A DNA stretch of 53,400 nt from Bisporella sp. PMI_857. Lineage: Eukaryota > Ascomycota > Leotiomycetes > Helotiales > Helotiaceae. The stretch lies in contig JAJSPD010000148.1 of NCBI GenBank assembly GCA_021307315.1, positions 1 through 53,400 on the forward strand, written 5' to 3'. The translations under genes and the position numbers were made by a program. This document shows, piece by piece, positions 33,231 through 43,337 of the stretch. A model generated the notes under the pieces. It was not told where the DNA came from, did not search any database, and saw nothing but the letters and a program-made list of their open reading frames with translations. Each line of letters begins with the position of its first letter. The stretch's first letter is position 1.

Positions 33231-34576
33231 TTAGGCACAACGGCCAATAGTGGCTAGGGGTGCCTGGTGCGCTACACACTCAGCAGCCTTACTACCACCG
33301 AAGCATGTCAGCCAACTGTGCTGCGTTCTGAACAATTGTATTCTGTTATCACTTATCGCCGGATAATCGCTAGCGTAAACAACTTTATTCTGCGAGATAA
33401 GATGTGCGCGTCGGTCACGATCTTTCTTTCTCTGCGCTACTACTCGACGCATTGCGACTTCCCTTGATCCCCACGTTATCAAAACCGCTTTCCATATCCC
33501 CAGCTCTTCCGACTTGAGCTTTTTATAAGTTCTCTCGAAAGATCTTTCAAAGCAGGTGTTTCAAGACAACATTGCCGTTTTTTTAGTCGAACGTATTACG
33601 AAATATTTTGCCTGTCTCCTTGGTATAGGCTCGCAGCTTTGCTACATCGCGGAAGGTCTGAACTTTTTCCTTATTCCCGCTTCGTCCCTATTCAATCAAA
33701 TCAACGATATTAACGTGTGTCCTTCGTACAGCCTGTTACCCGCGTTAGTATAAATTTACCGATTCTCGTTGCACGGTTTCCTACCTCCTTGCATTGCTTA
33801 CATGTTTTCGGAAGCGGGTCGACACTAATTGCGCGACAAAGTGCATGCCACGCAGTTATATCGTTTTCTGCACTGTACCACAAGTGCAGTTCGCTTTGCA
33901 GCGCGTTTTGATATCTGTTCCACGCATCGTCTGACGCGGCGCTATTGCGGCGCCATTTTTCTTGTCTCTGCAAGTTGGCATACGAAGTAGCTGGCGAGAG
34001 AGAAGGGTCATAATTGAACGCTGGAAAAGAGCGGAAAAAGACATCCAAAGGAGTTTCCGTATCCTGTTGGTGAATACGGGAGTCCCGCAGGTGCTGCTGT
34101 AGCGCATTTTCGCTGTCGAAAGCTCGACCACAGTCATTACAGTCGAAGGCGTGCGCTAGCGAATTCCGTAGGTGCTGCCGTAGCGCCTCTTCGCTGTCGA
34201 AAGCTTGATCACAGTCATCGCAGTTGAAGGACAGGGCATGTGCTGGCGAGTCCCGCAGGTGTTGCTGCAGCGCCTCTTCGCTGTCGAAAGCTCGATCGCA
34301 GTCGTCACAGTCGAAGGACGGCGCGTGTGCTGGCGAGTCCCGCAGGTGTTGCTGCAGCGCCTCTTCGCTATCGAAAGCTCGATCGCAGTCATCGCAGTCG
34401 AAGGACGGCGCGTGTGCTGATGAATTCCGCAGGTGCTGCTGCAACGCCTTTTCGCTATCGAAGCGACGGTTGCAAGGCATACAGTTGAAGGCATGCGCGA
34501 GTGAGGTTCGTTTGTGCTGCTTCAGGCTTGTCTCGCTATCGAAAGATCGATCGCAGGGAACGCAACGGGAGCGCAT
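33231..34576 (-). pseudogene. Six-finger C2H2 zinc-finger gene with broken second exon
   Basis: ATG at 34576. Exon 1 (34576-33785) encodes six C2H2 fingers of the pattern CxxCxRxFDSExALxQHLR in about 165 residues; the four central ones are nearly identical. A unique domain follows with CKQCKE at its end. Intron 33784-33733 has a TACTAAC branch and restores the frame to AVRRTHVNIVDLIE. That exon then meets TAG (33690-33688), TAA (33585-33583) and TGA (33549-33547) and appears to shift frame near 33547. Readable sequence continues (YKKLKSEELGIWKAVLITWG, then SREVAMRRVVAQ) toward 33231. It is likely a nucleic-acid-binding protein. A truncated product from exon 1 is still possible. Confidence 0.75.
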
Positions 34577-34875
34577 TGTGTCAAAATTTGCATGCCAGTG
34601 TTGACTCAATTGTCTGTAAGAAGTGGTGAGTTGACGGTCTTATTATTCTTGTAACTGGACGAATAGAGTGTTGGCGTGGAGGCATGTCGTGTAACTACAC
34701 TATCCTTTAATAGCACAGTGATACACAAGCTCCCAAGAATCCTTCGTGTGAGGTGTCTAGCGATGCCGTCCGATCCTCGAATATAATGTATGCAACTACA
34801 GGTTTATTAAAACACGCTCACTGATTCTCACAGCGAACAAACGAAGCATTAACAGCCTCACGACTATAGAAGAAC

Positions 34876-35616
34876 ATGCCAGCTAACTTTTTCGAGCTCC
34901 CCCGCGAACTTCGCGATAGAGTATACGAGCCATGCCTATTGCACCTAGAGTCTATTAACTCTTGGGCTGGCTCCTTTCAACGACAGGAGCTTACACTTGG
35001 ACTCCTCTTTGCTAACAAAACTGTCCACTATGAAGCTAGGTTCCTACTATACACCCAGAATCGCTTCGATTTTACGATGGCCTCCCCGGAGAACATAGTT
35101 TCGTTTCTCGAAACAATCGGCCGCAATAATGCAGACTGTATTCGACAAGTTTACATTAACTTTCCGACATTCCTTTATTTAGACTTCGGAGATATTGCCC
35201 TCGAAAATAATAGCATCGCTATCCTCACGAGCATCCAGAGTAGCTGCACGAAGTTGAGAACTCTCACAATATCTTCGTATAGCATACATGCTATGGAGCT
35301 TAAGCTCGACGCACTAAACAATCTCAAGATCGCTACTGAAGCGCTAAAGCTAGTCGACACTCGCTTTAGAGCTATTAAGTCTCTACAGGAGATCGTTGTC
35401 GAGGTATATAAGGACGGCCCGAGTGGTTATATTAGGAGGAAAATAGAGAGCTATAAATGGACTGTTAGTATAACAGAAGATAAGAAGAATTGGGACACAG
35501 GCACGGATTTCAGTGATACTGAAAATGATTAGAGCGACGACTACGGCTATGATCCCGGGGAGGATAATTATAACATTAACAACGATAGTGACTTTTGGAG
35601 AAGAGCGGCGGACTGA
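34876..35616 (+). pseudogene. F-box-like (DUF7730-type) gene with one in-frame TAG
   Basis: ATG at 34876. The N-terminus FFELPRELRDRVYE is the F-box-like opening seen in many fungal proteins of this group. LLFANKTVHYEARFLLYTQN follows. TAG occurs at 35530-35532, yet the frame continues for 27 acidic codons (SDDYGYDPGEDNY) to TGA at 35614-35616. TAG fits a former TGG (Trp). Because only the acidic tail is lost, the truncated protein may still work, so this could also be a functional gene with a late stop. Substrate-adaptor function is inferred only. Confidence 0.65.
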
Positions 35617-36000
35617 ATGCTTCTTCTAGATATCATTGATCTTGCAAAATATGCGTACAATGAAAAAAGCAAAGGTTCGGAGAAAGGAATCGGGGCATTG
35701 AGGAGTATGGTTTGCCAATACATGGCTCTAAATGCTGCAGTACTTTCTCTTCATGCTGGATTTACGGAACTTCTTGCGAAGGGGGGCCAATTTGTTAAAG
35801 AATTTTTTTAAGTTTGTAATACAGAGAATACAATAAGGTCAATACTGCTTCAATATCCAAAATTTCAATACTTGCCCCGCCTTTTTTCAACTCGGCCATT
35901 ACAGCGATAATTGGACTTCGTTGTTTTTGCTATACCCAAATTTAATGACTTGCAATACCACTACAGGAACCTGACTTTGAGATTAACGGGTTGACACATT
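35617..36000. other. Short frame and intergenic sequence
   Basis: A 64-codon frame begins with an ATG at 35617, directly after the stop of the F-box-like gene (VCQYMALNAAVLSLHAGFTE). It may be 3' UTR or a small gene. No domain. Confidence 0.25.
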
Positions 36001-36480
36001 TTATATCTCTCTCATTGAAAAGTTTGAAAAATTACGAACCAGTTCGTCAATCCGGCGGCCTTCGCTGCAATGTCCAGCCTTGCAACCTTCACAGAAGTCT
36101 TTCTTATGTGGACTTTTGCTCTGGCCCGAGAATTCCGGAGGTTCCAGTTCTACTTCACACCACTTTTTAAGACGATAGGCAACCCGCTTTGCGTACGAAT
36201 CGTCTAGAATTGGCTTGCTCAGCAAGTTACACGCCTTACAGCGTTGATAGTACACTTTTGCATTGTATTGCTTGCCCTCGTACATGCGAATAGTAATAGC
36301 GATTTTCATGCTTGTCCATTCACCCGACCGGCATTTTTGGTTGTGACAGCTAAATCGGCCTATGATACTAGTGTCGTAGGTTTGGATACAGCTAGCATTA
36401 TCGTCGAGATTATGAAAAGTAAAATGAAGGCCATCGGCGTTGAGCAAGCGGGACACATTATTGTGCATTAAGGGAAACAT
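36001..36480 (-). CDS. 3CxxC-type zinc-finger protein
   Basis: Single-exon, 159 residues, ATG at 36480. The metal-binding spacing of the 3CxxC family is present: C45...C50 (GRFSCHNQKC), C81/C84 (CKAC) and C130/C133 with C138 (CEGCKAGHC). Other family features are W55 and the conserved KVYYQRCKACN. The domain occurs in olfactory-receptor chaperones of animals and in fungal proteins of unknown role. No stop or frameshift; one of the few intact genes here. Function beyond zinc binding is unknown. Confidence 0.82.
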   Translation of the reverse strand: MFPLMHNNVSRLLNADGLHFTFHNLDDNASCIQTYDTSIIGRFSCHNQKCRSGEWTSMKIAITIRMYEGKQYNAKVYYQRCKACNLLSKPILDDSYAKRVAYRLKKWCEVELEPPEFSGQSKSPHKKDFCEGCKAGHCSEGRRIDELVRNFSNFSMREI

Positions 36481-38956
36481 GGACTATTTTAGTCGCTGCG
36501 TTTTTCTTTGCATTTGTCGTTGTGTTATAGCTGAGGTAGTAGCAACTTCGGAGGAGCAGAATTTGAGGTTTTTCGAGAGGAGGACTTGAAGCATATAGTA
36601 ATATATTATTTAACTTAGTCTACTATTTTCATTATTGCAATTCAAACCGACTTTGATTTCCTTCCAGCTTATAAGCCTGCATTCCCGAAGGGTGTAGGAG
36701 TACAAAACCAGACGTACTAGTATAGCCCGCCTTTGAGCTTTGGATCGTCTCGAATTGCTTTTTCTTTAATCGTCCAACTACGAAAATTGTATTACGCCAA
36801 ACACTCGATGGTTTCCACGTCTGGCACTACGTTATATTGCGCTACTGCAGCATAATATGTGGAAGCGAGCATTAATTAGCCAATCCTGCGTTCGTTACCA
36901 GCAGCGGAGTACATTTACCGAAGTCACGTGATGAAGTGGACGAGCTATTACCAGTCGATGAACCAGCCCAGTGCCTAAGTAATCCTCAACTCTCCGAGCT
37001 TTGCTCGTAGCGACCTGTTTCTTTATTTGACGTTGCTTTTTGCTTTTCTCTCCAATCAAAATCCGATGGCTAACTTCTCGGTTAAGGAAATTCTTTTACG
37101 GATTCCTTTCTCAGCGAGATATTGTCAGCGAGAAAAGCGAAGTTAGATCAAAAATTGAAGATCTTTTATCTCTCTGTCTATCCCGATGTCTGTATTTTTG
37201 GAAGAAAAGAAGTTGAAGAACAGAAAGAAAGGAACAGACAAATTGTCATTCAATTACCTTTTTTAACGAATACGCAAAAGAACCTATACGCTAGAGTTGA
37301 TGAATCCTCAAACTATTAAGGTTTCAAGTGCTACCGGCCCAGAAAACCTTTTTATAGAAAGAGAGAGTTTTGGCCGACAAAGAACGGGTCCCAAACCGGG
37401 TCGCCTACGGCAGCTGTTACTAACTACTATACGTTCTACCCGTCGGCTCAACAACGATCGCTTCCACAGTTCTTTTATCTTTGCTTTTAGTGAGCTAGGA
37501 CGCGCATAATTCAGCACTCCGTTTTTTGGGTAGAGTTCTCGCTTGGTTCGTGTATATACACAATCCGGAATGGACATAAGCCCTGGCACAATTTCGAGGC
37601 CCCTATTCGAGTTCGCAAACTTATGAAAAACGATTTCCTACTAACCTCTGAAGATATCTTTTTTGGTGAAGTGACGCGGCGGTGTTGGTTTGGGGCCTAT
37701 GGCTCTATTAGTGCGGTCCAAGAAGACGTTCTTTCCCGTCTAGGCGAGCCCCCTTCCATAACCCGGAAAATTGAGAAGCAGGGACAAATTAATGAAGACT
37801 TGTACTCTAAGCTACGAGTTGAATGTGAAGAATTTCTAGCCAGCCAAATAATGATCAGTGGTTGGTCTACTGATCATTAATAGCTGCTTGCAATACTGAA
37901 GAACTGATAACGCACGACTTATTATACGATACGTCAATTGTTTCCGATAAACACGTTCCGCCTTATGTCTGCTTCCGAAGTCAGTCTCTTCATTTCGTTT
38001 TCTAGTGCTTCGCCCATGCATCTGATTTTCCTCGCTTTGAACGCAAGTTCCTTTAACCATGCCTGATCCCGCGTTGGGCCGCCCGACAGAAAGACAAGGC
38101 ACTCTTCAGACATTCGTCCCAGGCCAAGATTTGTGTGCTCTTCACTCTTAAAAGAGTTGGCACATCCCGAACTCATGGAAATACTAGGGAGGACCTAAGA
38201 AACTCTTTGTTTGCTGCTACTAAATAAGAAGGAGACAATGTTGAAGAAAACAAAGACAAGGAAACTATAGGTTTATGTGGACTGCTCTTTTGCACAGTCG
38301 AAATATCCTCTACAACAATGTCGTATTCATCTGCTGAACGTGACAGATCCTACCATTTCTGTGAGGAGGAGGGCTCATGGATGAGGACCCAGTGCAGAGC
38401 AAGTGCCTCTACTGTCAAAGATACTTGGAAAAGAGCCAGGCGGATACGAAGAAATATTGCTTGTAAAACCACATAATCGGATATCAGATATAAGTATTTA
38501 GTAATCCAAAAATTAATCAGGAGAATTGAGAGCTGTTTTTGGCTTCAGCGACAAACTGAAAACTAAAAATTGGTCTATTTTCTAGAAGGTACCACTTTCG
38601 GTGCCTGAGCGCTTATACTACGAACCAAAATCTAAAGATAGACGCAGTTAGGTGGGCGATTTCCCGCTTACTAAAGATTTATAGGCTGCTTGCTACACTT
38701 TTGGCGCTAAGCCCCGCACACACGTGAGCCTGCGGCTGAGCTGACCCGACCACGAGCACCACCAACCACACATCGAGCGCCAGCTTGCAACCTACCGGAT
38801 GTGTTCCATGTTAGTGCACGAAACTTGAGCAGGTCGAGAGATATGTACCGCTGCTCTGCGCTTCCTGGCTCTCCACGATAATATGCCTGCATTGGGATCG
38901 AACTCGACCAACATTCTTTGCTCGGGGAGAACATGCGGGTAGAACATGCGGGTGCC
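36481..38956. other. Long gene-poor stretch
   Basis: Frames at 37122-37319, 37297-37509 and 37623-37880 (plus) and 37308-37589 (minus) have no motif and no consistent splice model. TIR elements were not found. The best candidate is the separate minus frame 37934-38176. Confidence 0.35.
37934..38176 (-). CDS. Hypothetical small protein
   Basis: 80 codons from an ATG at 38176, charged and helix-rich toward the C-terminus (AWLKELAFKARKIRCMGEAL, ENEMKRLTSEADIRR). Reads like protein-coding composition but has no recognised family. Could be an exon of a larger gene. Confidence 0.28.
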   Translation of the reverse strand: MSSGCANSFKSEEHTNLGLGRMSEECLVFLSGGPTRDQAWLKELAFKARKIRCMGEALENEMKRLTSEADIRRNVFIGNN

Positions 38957-38959
38957 ATG

Positions 38960-40062
38960 ATGCGTCTTCTGAAGCGCTTATCGGGCGGCGACTTCGAGCT
39001 GATTTCTGTCAACGATGACGACTCTCCTCCGTATGCCATCCTATCGCACACCTGGACTGATGGTCAAGAAGTCACGTATAATGAGCTGGTGGCCAGTACA
39101 GGCAAGGGCAAAACTGGCTACGCCAAAATCCGCTTCTGTGTAAACAGAGCTGCCGAAGATGGCATAGAGTACTCCTGGGTGGATACCTGTTGTATAGATA
39201 GGTCTACTAGCACTGAGCTTAGTACAGCCATCAATTCTATGTTCCGCTGGTATCGGCGTGCATCCAAGTGCTATGTATATCTGTCGGATATCTCTGTGCC
39301 AGAGGAGGTTACTAACGCCGAGGCTTTTCGCATAACGTGGGAGGAAGCCTTTCGACGGAGTCGATAGTTTACGCGAGGCTGGACGTTACAAGAGCTTCTA
39401 GCACCGGCTACCGTTGAGTTCTTCTCCAAGGAGGGCAAGCGGCTAGGCAGTAGGATATCGTTAGAGCAAGAAATCCATGAGATCACCGAGATTCCGATCG
39501 GGTTACTAAGAGGACAAAGTCTCACCGAGTTTAGCGTTGAGGAGCGAATGAGCTGGGCGGCCAAACGCACAACAACGTTAAAGGAGGACAAAGTATATTG
39601 TTTACTGGGAATCTTCGGGGTATTCTTATCGCTTATATATGGAGAAGGAGAAGTATACGCGACTCTACGGCTGAGGGAGGAGATACAGAGGCGGCAGGAT
39701 GGGCGGGGAACAGAAGGTCTGCAAGACTTAACAGGTGCGTTCTCGTTCAGGCAAAGTAGCTTTCCTTTATACGGTTATTATGCAGCTAACGATGTGTAGT
39801 GTCCTCGTTGTTACCTTTCCCAAGGAACGAACTCTTCATCGGTCGAGAAGACCAGCTTCAATATCTCGAACAATTTCTCCTTTTCCCCAACACCCACCGA
39901 CGCATGACAATATGTGGACTAGGAGGTTGCGGTAAATCAGCACTTGCCCTTGAGTTTGCATATCGCGCGCTGGCGAGACATGTACTCAAAAACTTTCCTG
40001 CTTTTGTCGCGCCGGCTACGGCGCAGATGTTGAACTCGCACGAAGCTATTTTCTGCCTGTAG
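38960..40062 (+). pseudogene. HET/NB-ARC N-terminal fragment, one in-frame TAG, truncated after the P-loop
   Basis: ATG at 38960 (MRLLKRLSGG; another ATG just before). HET landmarks: YAILSHTW, YSWVDTCCID, FRWYRRASKCYVYLSD, GWTLQELLAP. TAG at 39365-39367 replaces the conserved Trp of RRSRWF. The frame continues to an intron at 39735-39799 (GTGCGT...GTGTAG, branch GCTAAC) that joins exactly into VSSLLPFPRNELFIGRE and the P-loop GLGGCGKSALALEFAYRALA. After ALAR the sequence switches to an unrelated block shared with 50.25-50.38 kb. It ends at TAG 40060. The NB-ARC core and sensor are therefore missing. HET-only fragments can still act in incompatibility in some fungi, but the stop lies inside HET. 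Confidence 0.85.
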
Positions 40063-40122
40063 ACCCGGATCCTGATAAGATCGTTCGCAATGTGGTAATA
40101 CTATTATCATCCGTATATCGGC
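39984..40122 (-). repeat. Antisense fragment of the chromo-like/SANT gene, copy in the mosaic locus
   Basis: From TACTCAAAAACTTTCCTGCT to CCGTATATCGGC this block matches 50250-50378, with about 11 bp extra here. On the minus strand it keeps the reading frame of that gene (HCERS, VRVQHLRRSRR, KSRKVFEY) despite base changes, so the source was coding sequence. Confidence 0.8.
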
Positions 40123-40697
40123 AGTTGGTAGGGTATGCGCGCGAAGTGTTTGGAAGTCAACTGGAGCGGCGATTCGTGCCTGGATTTACGATTTGCGGAA
40201 GCGCGATGCGGCTCTGAGTGTTCGACAGATCTGGACCGTACAACTCCGAAAAGTTCGATATTCACAAAAAGCCGGAGCGATTCGTCAAAGCTATTGCTAG
40301 CTATGCGCTGATGACGGATGCGGAATTAAGGCTGAATACATTCATCAAGCGCGATGGCAACGGCAAGTACATCGTCGCACAAGGCGTGAGGATCTCTTTA
40401 GAAGACAAGCCAATCGCCTCAACAAAAGCGATAGTTTGCCGAGGAACAGCGTGTTATCGAGGAAAGAGAAGCGACTCTACAGAGTGGGAGTATGTAGTCA
40501 AGTTCGCTTGGCCCTCTGATAAAAGGCAGCGGGAGGGGGAACTGTTGAAATTAGCCAAGGACAGGGGAGTCACGGGCATTGCTGTCTGGTTCAATCATGA
40601 GCAGATTACTACCGACGGCGACCTGGATACTATTGCACATTTACGACGAGACATGAAATTCGGAACGCCACGAAAGCTATCGAGCAAAGCCTCTTAG
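40122..40697 (+). pseudogene. FunK1-type (fungal) kinase N-lobe fragment with in-frame TGA
   Basis: Readable from about 40122: GYAREVFGSQ and RRFVPGFTICGSAMRL, then TGA at 40215-40217 in the position of the usual Trp, then VFDRSGP, FVKAIASYALMTDAE, CRGTACYRGKR, EYVVKFAWPSDKRQREGELL (probable ATP-binding Lys in VVKF) and GVTGIAVWFNHEQ. The frame ends at 40697, before any catalytic loop, so only about a third of a normal FunK1 domain is present. It starts exactly where the chromo/SANT block ends, so it came in by rearrangement. Not functional as a kinase. Confidence 0.75.
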
Positions 40698-41659
40698 GTC
40701 GACAGTCCGGAATCTAGTCGGGCGTACTCTAAAACTAGTGTCAGAGAAATATCAGAGAGTGGTGCGACTCACTTAATAGGCCTAAGAATCGGTGCAAGTA
40801 GCGCCACGACCTAAATCCTTATTAGAGCGGCAATGAGGATATACTGTATACATCAATCTTGCAAACCCCTTTTCGTACTATCTTCACGCCGAGGCTCGCT
40901 ATATCTTTCTTTGCCAAGATTCTCTGACTGATCACGTGTACGGCGTAAAATTGTAACCGCCAGAGTCGGTTAGGATCGGTTACAAGCTGTAGGCGAGCCG
41001 ACAGCCAGCCAGAGGCTTACAGCCACCATGGAGGCGTATAGCCTAGACTATCGTGGGCTCCGATTGATAGAATGCTTATCGGGGATACCGGAGGTCGGTG
41101 GTTCCGTAGGTCAAGCACTGTTATGGGATATAAGGAAGAGTTAAAGCTCCCTGGAGGAAGGCAACCTTGAGTTTTCCTACCAGACTGACATGCATACTTT
41201 TGATATCAATACATCACTATTGCAACTATACTGCTAGTTACGTGTTCTTACCTGTTATATTGCAACCCCTCCTGCTGCCCTTTATTTGTTACAAAAATGG
41301 TCATACGTGTGGCATAAGTGCAGGTTTCTCGATGACTTGTGTGTGACCCGATAGTTCCGGACTCAAATAGTGCCTCAGGATACCAGGCACCATTTAACAC
41401 AGTAGCGATGAGAAGATATCAGCACGTGATGAACTTTGTGCCGCAACGCAGCGCTTTCGAACTGTGGCTTGGTCAATTCTTTAGTCGCAAACTTTGCCTC
41501 TGTATCTTATTCAGAATTTCTATCTTCTCCGAATATATAGTTCGACGTCTTAATAAAGAGTTATGCTGTAGTCGCGGCGGTCATCGATATATCACGTCCC
41601 GACCCTGGTCGGGTACGTAACCTACTGCCGAGCCACTATGGCTCCCTCGCGTATATATA
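40698..41659. other. Intergenic, no supported gene
   Basis: One 93-codon frame at 41339-41620 has no motif. Nothing else was recognised. Confidence 0.4.
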
Positions 41660-41832
41660 CAGTCAAACCTAGTTATATCAGAACGCTCGGTGCCAAACCA
41701 ACCTTCCGATATATAGAGGTTTCCGATATAACGAGGTCCATTATAGCTACCTAAAGCTCGGCGGATCCAAGGTTCATTCCGATATACAGAGGTTTCCGAT
41801 ATAACGAGTTCCGATATAACCAGGTTTGACTG
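41660..41832. mobile_element. TA-flanked MITE (Tc1/mariner or pogo-like)
   Basis: Ends CAGTCAAACCT...AGGTTTGACTG with TA on both sides (41658-41659, 41833-41834). Internally it has repeated TCCGATATA(T/A)(A/C)GAGG motifs in direct orientation. 173 bp, non-coding. TIR and TA duplication fit the mariner/pogo group. Confidence 0.92.
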
Positions 41833-42004
41833 TAGCTTGCTCTCCTCGAGCTCCTTCTTCCTTCCTCAGCTATAGATTCTCGTATAATACCACCGTTGCC
41901 CTCTGTATTTGTAGATCCACAGCGCGTGTCGTGACAAGATTCACTGATTACGAAGTAAGCAATGTTTAACTGGGTTGTTAGGATTTGAGGATCCAGGTAG
42001 CTGA

Positions 42005-42876
42005 GGGTCCCGGTACACCTACCCCCGGGGGTAGGAATAAGTTTTCTGACTAAGCACAACACACCCCACCAAGCCTGTAACTACAGCGTAACCAGCCCTA
42101 AGTTACAGTGTGTCCAGCCTAAAATACAGCGTGTCCAGCTTTAAAACACACTGCAACCAGCCTGTACACACGCGATTACGAGATTGTAAAGTGTTTAACA
42201 TATTTGTAAAGACTCGTAAAAATACTTGTAAACTTTAAATTAATTTTACGATATATTTTTTTCATTTTTCAGCAATATTTTTTATAATAATACTGTTTTG
42301 CTTAAGATTTAATTAACTTGTAAAACTGGTTGTTTAAACGTATGTAAATAGAATCACGTAAACACCGAATTATGTAAATTGTAAGTTGTTTCAATTTTGT
42401 AACAACTTAAAAACAAAAACAATCAAAAACAAGTCAACTATTTATAACAAGCATAATAGCACTACGCAAAAATCGCGGTGCTACGTGCTTTGTAAATAAC
42501 CGATTAAAGCAAATTACTACAATCCGAGTGTTTCGATACTAGTTTTAAAAACAATATGTAAGTTTAGTATAGTAGTATTCGAGAAAAGTCGACAGTTAAA
42601 AGTAGTAATAGTAATAATAATAATAGCTTTAATACTAACAGTACATTTTCAAAAAAAAATGCAGTAGTATAAATATACAAACAAAAAACAAAGTTATTTA
42701 AGCTTTAGTTGTATTACAAGCTAGTCGCGCTGTGTTTACAGGCTGGACACGCTGTATTTTAGGCTGGACACACTGTAACTTAGGGCTGGTTACGCTGTAG
42801 TTACAGGCTTGGTGGGGTGTGTTGTGCTTAGTCAGAAAACTTATTCCTACCCCCGGGGGTAGGTGTACCGGGACCC
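42005..42876. mobile_element. Non-autonomous Mutator-like element with TIRs of about 165 bp and 9-bp target duplication
   Basis: The left TIR starts GGGTCCCGGTACACCTACCC; the right TIR ends with its complement. They stay alignable for about 165 bp, ending near 42170 and 42712. GGTAGCTGA is present exactly on both sides (41996-42004 and 42877-42885). The interior (about 540 bp) is strongly AT-rich without coding capacity. The TIR contains subrepeats (GTGTCCAGCCT, CAGCGTGTCCAGC, GCAACCAGCCTGTA). Long TIRs plus a 9-bp duplication are the hallmark of Mutator/MULE elements. The perfect duplication suggests a fairly recent insertion, 461 bp upstream of the HET/NLR gene. Confidence 0.92.
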
Positions 42877-42885
42877 GGTAGCTGA

Positions 42886-43337
42886 CATGTCTCTGACTAA
42901 GCGGGGAACACTAGCGCTGAAGACTTTTCACACACACAAATTGCTAGAGCACACTTAATACATGTATCCATAGCGAACAATAGAGAGTCTGAACAGCATC
43001 CCCCAATTCCTTCTGACTGTCATTGTGTATTTCACGTTCAACATATTCTCCAACAATATCACGTGCACAATTGTTTCCGTTTTGTCAAGTCTACATCTTC
43101 CTATCAAGCTGCACAAAGTTTGATATATTTGATTACTCCTCAATATCCAGCTAGTTGTTACCAAGATAAAGACTCTCGAATCTTTACATATGCTCTGTTG
43201 CACGTGATCGCTACTCAGCCTCGTTCTTTCAGCTGAAGCTGCCATCTTCATGCCTTATGATCTATTGACGCATAACGTATCGCTATACTTGTCCTTCTTA
43301 CTCCACTCAGTGCTCTCTGATCAGATAGCTTTCTACT
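42886..43337. promoter_or_regulatory. Presumed 5' region of the HET/NLR gene
   Basis: No gene was recognised here (a 98-codon minus frame has no motif). The segment lies between the Mutator-like element and the NLR start, so it should hold the promoter. No clear TATA box was assigned. Confidence 0.3.

Noticed and set aside
39735..39799. Apparent frameshift in the HET/NB-ARC fragment
   Set aside because: It is explained by a regular 65-nt intron with a GCTAAC branch that restores the frame exactly.
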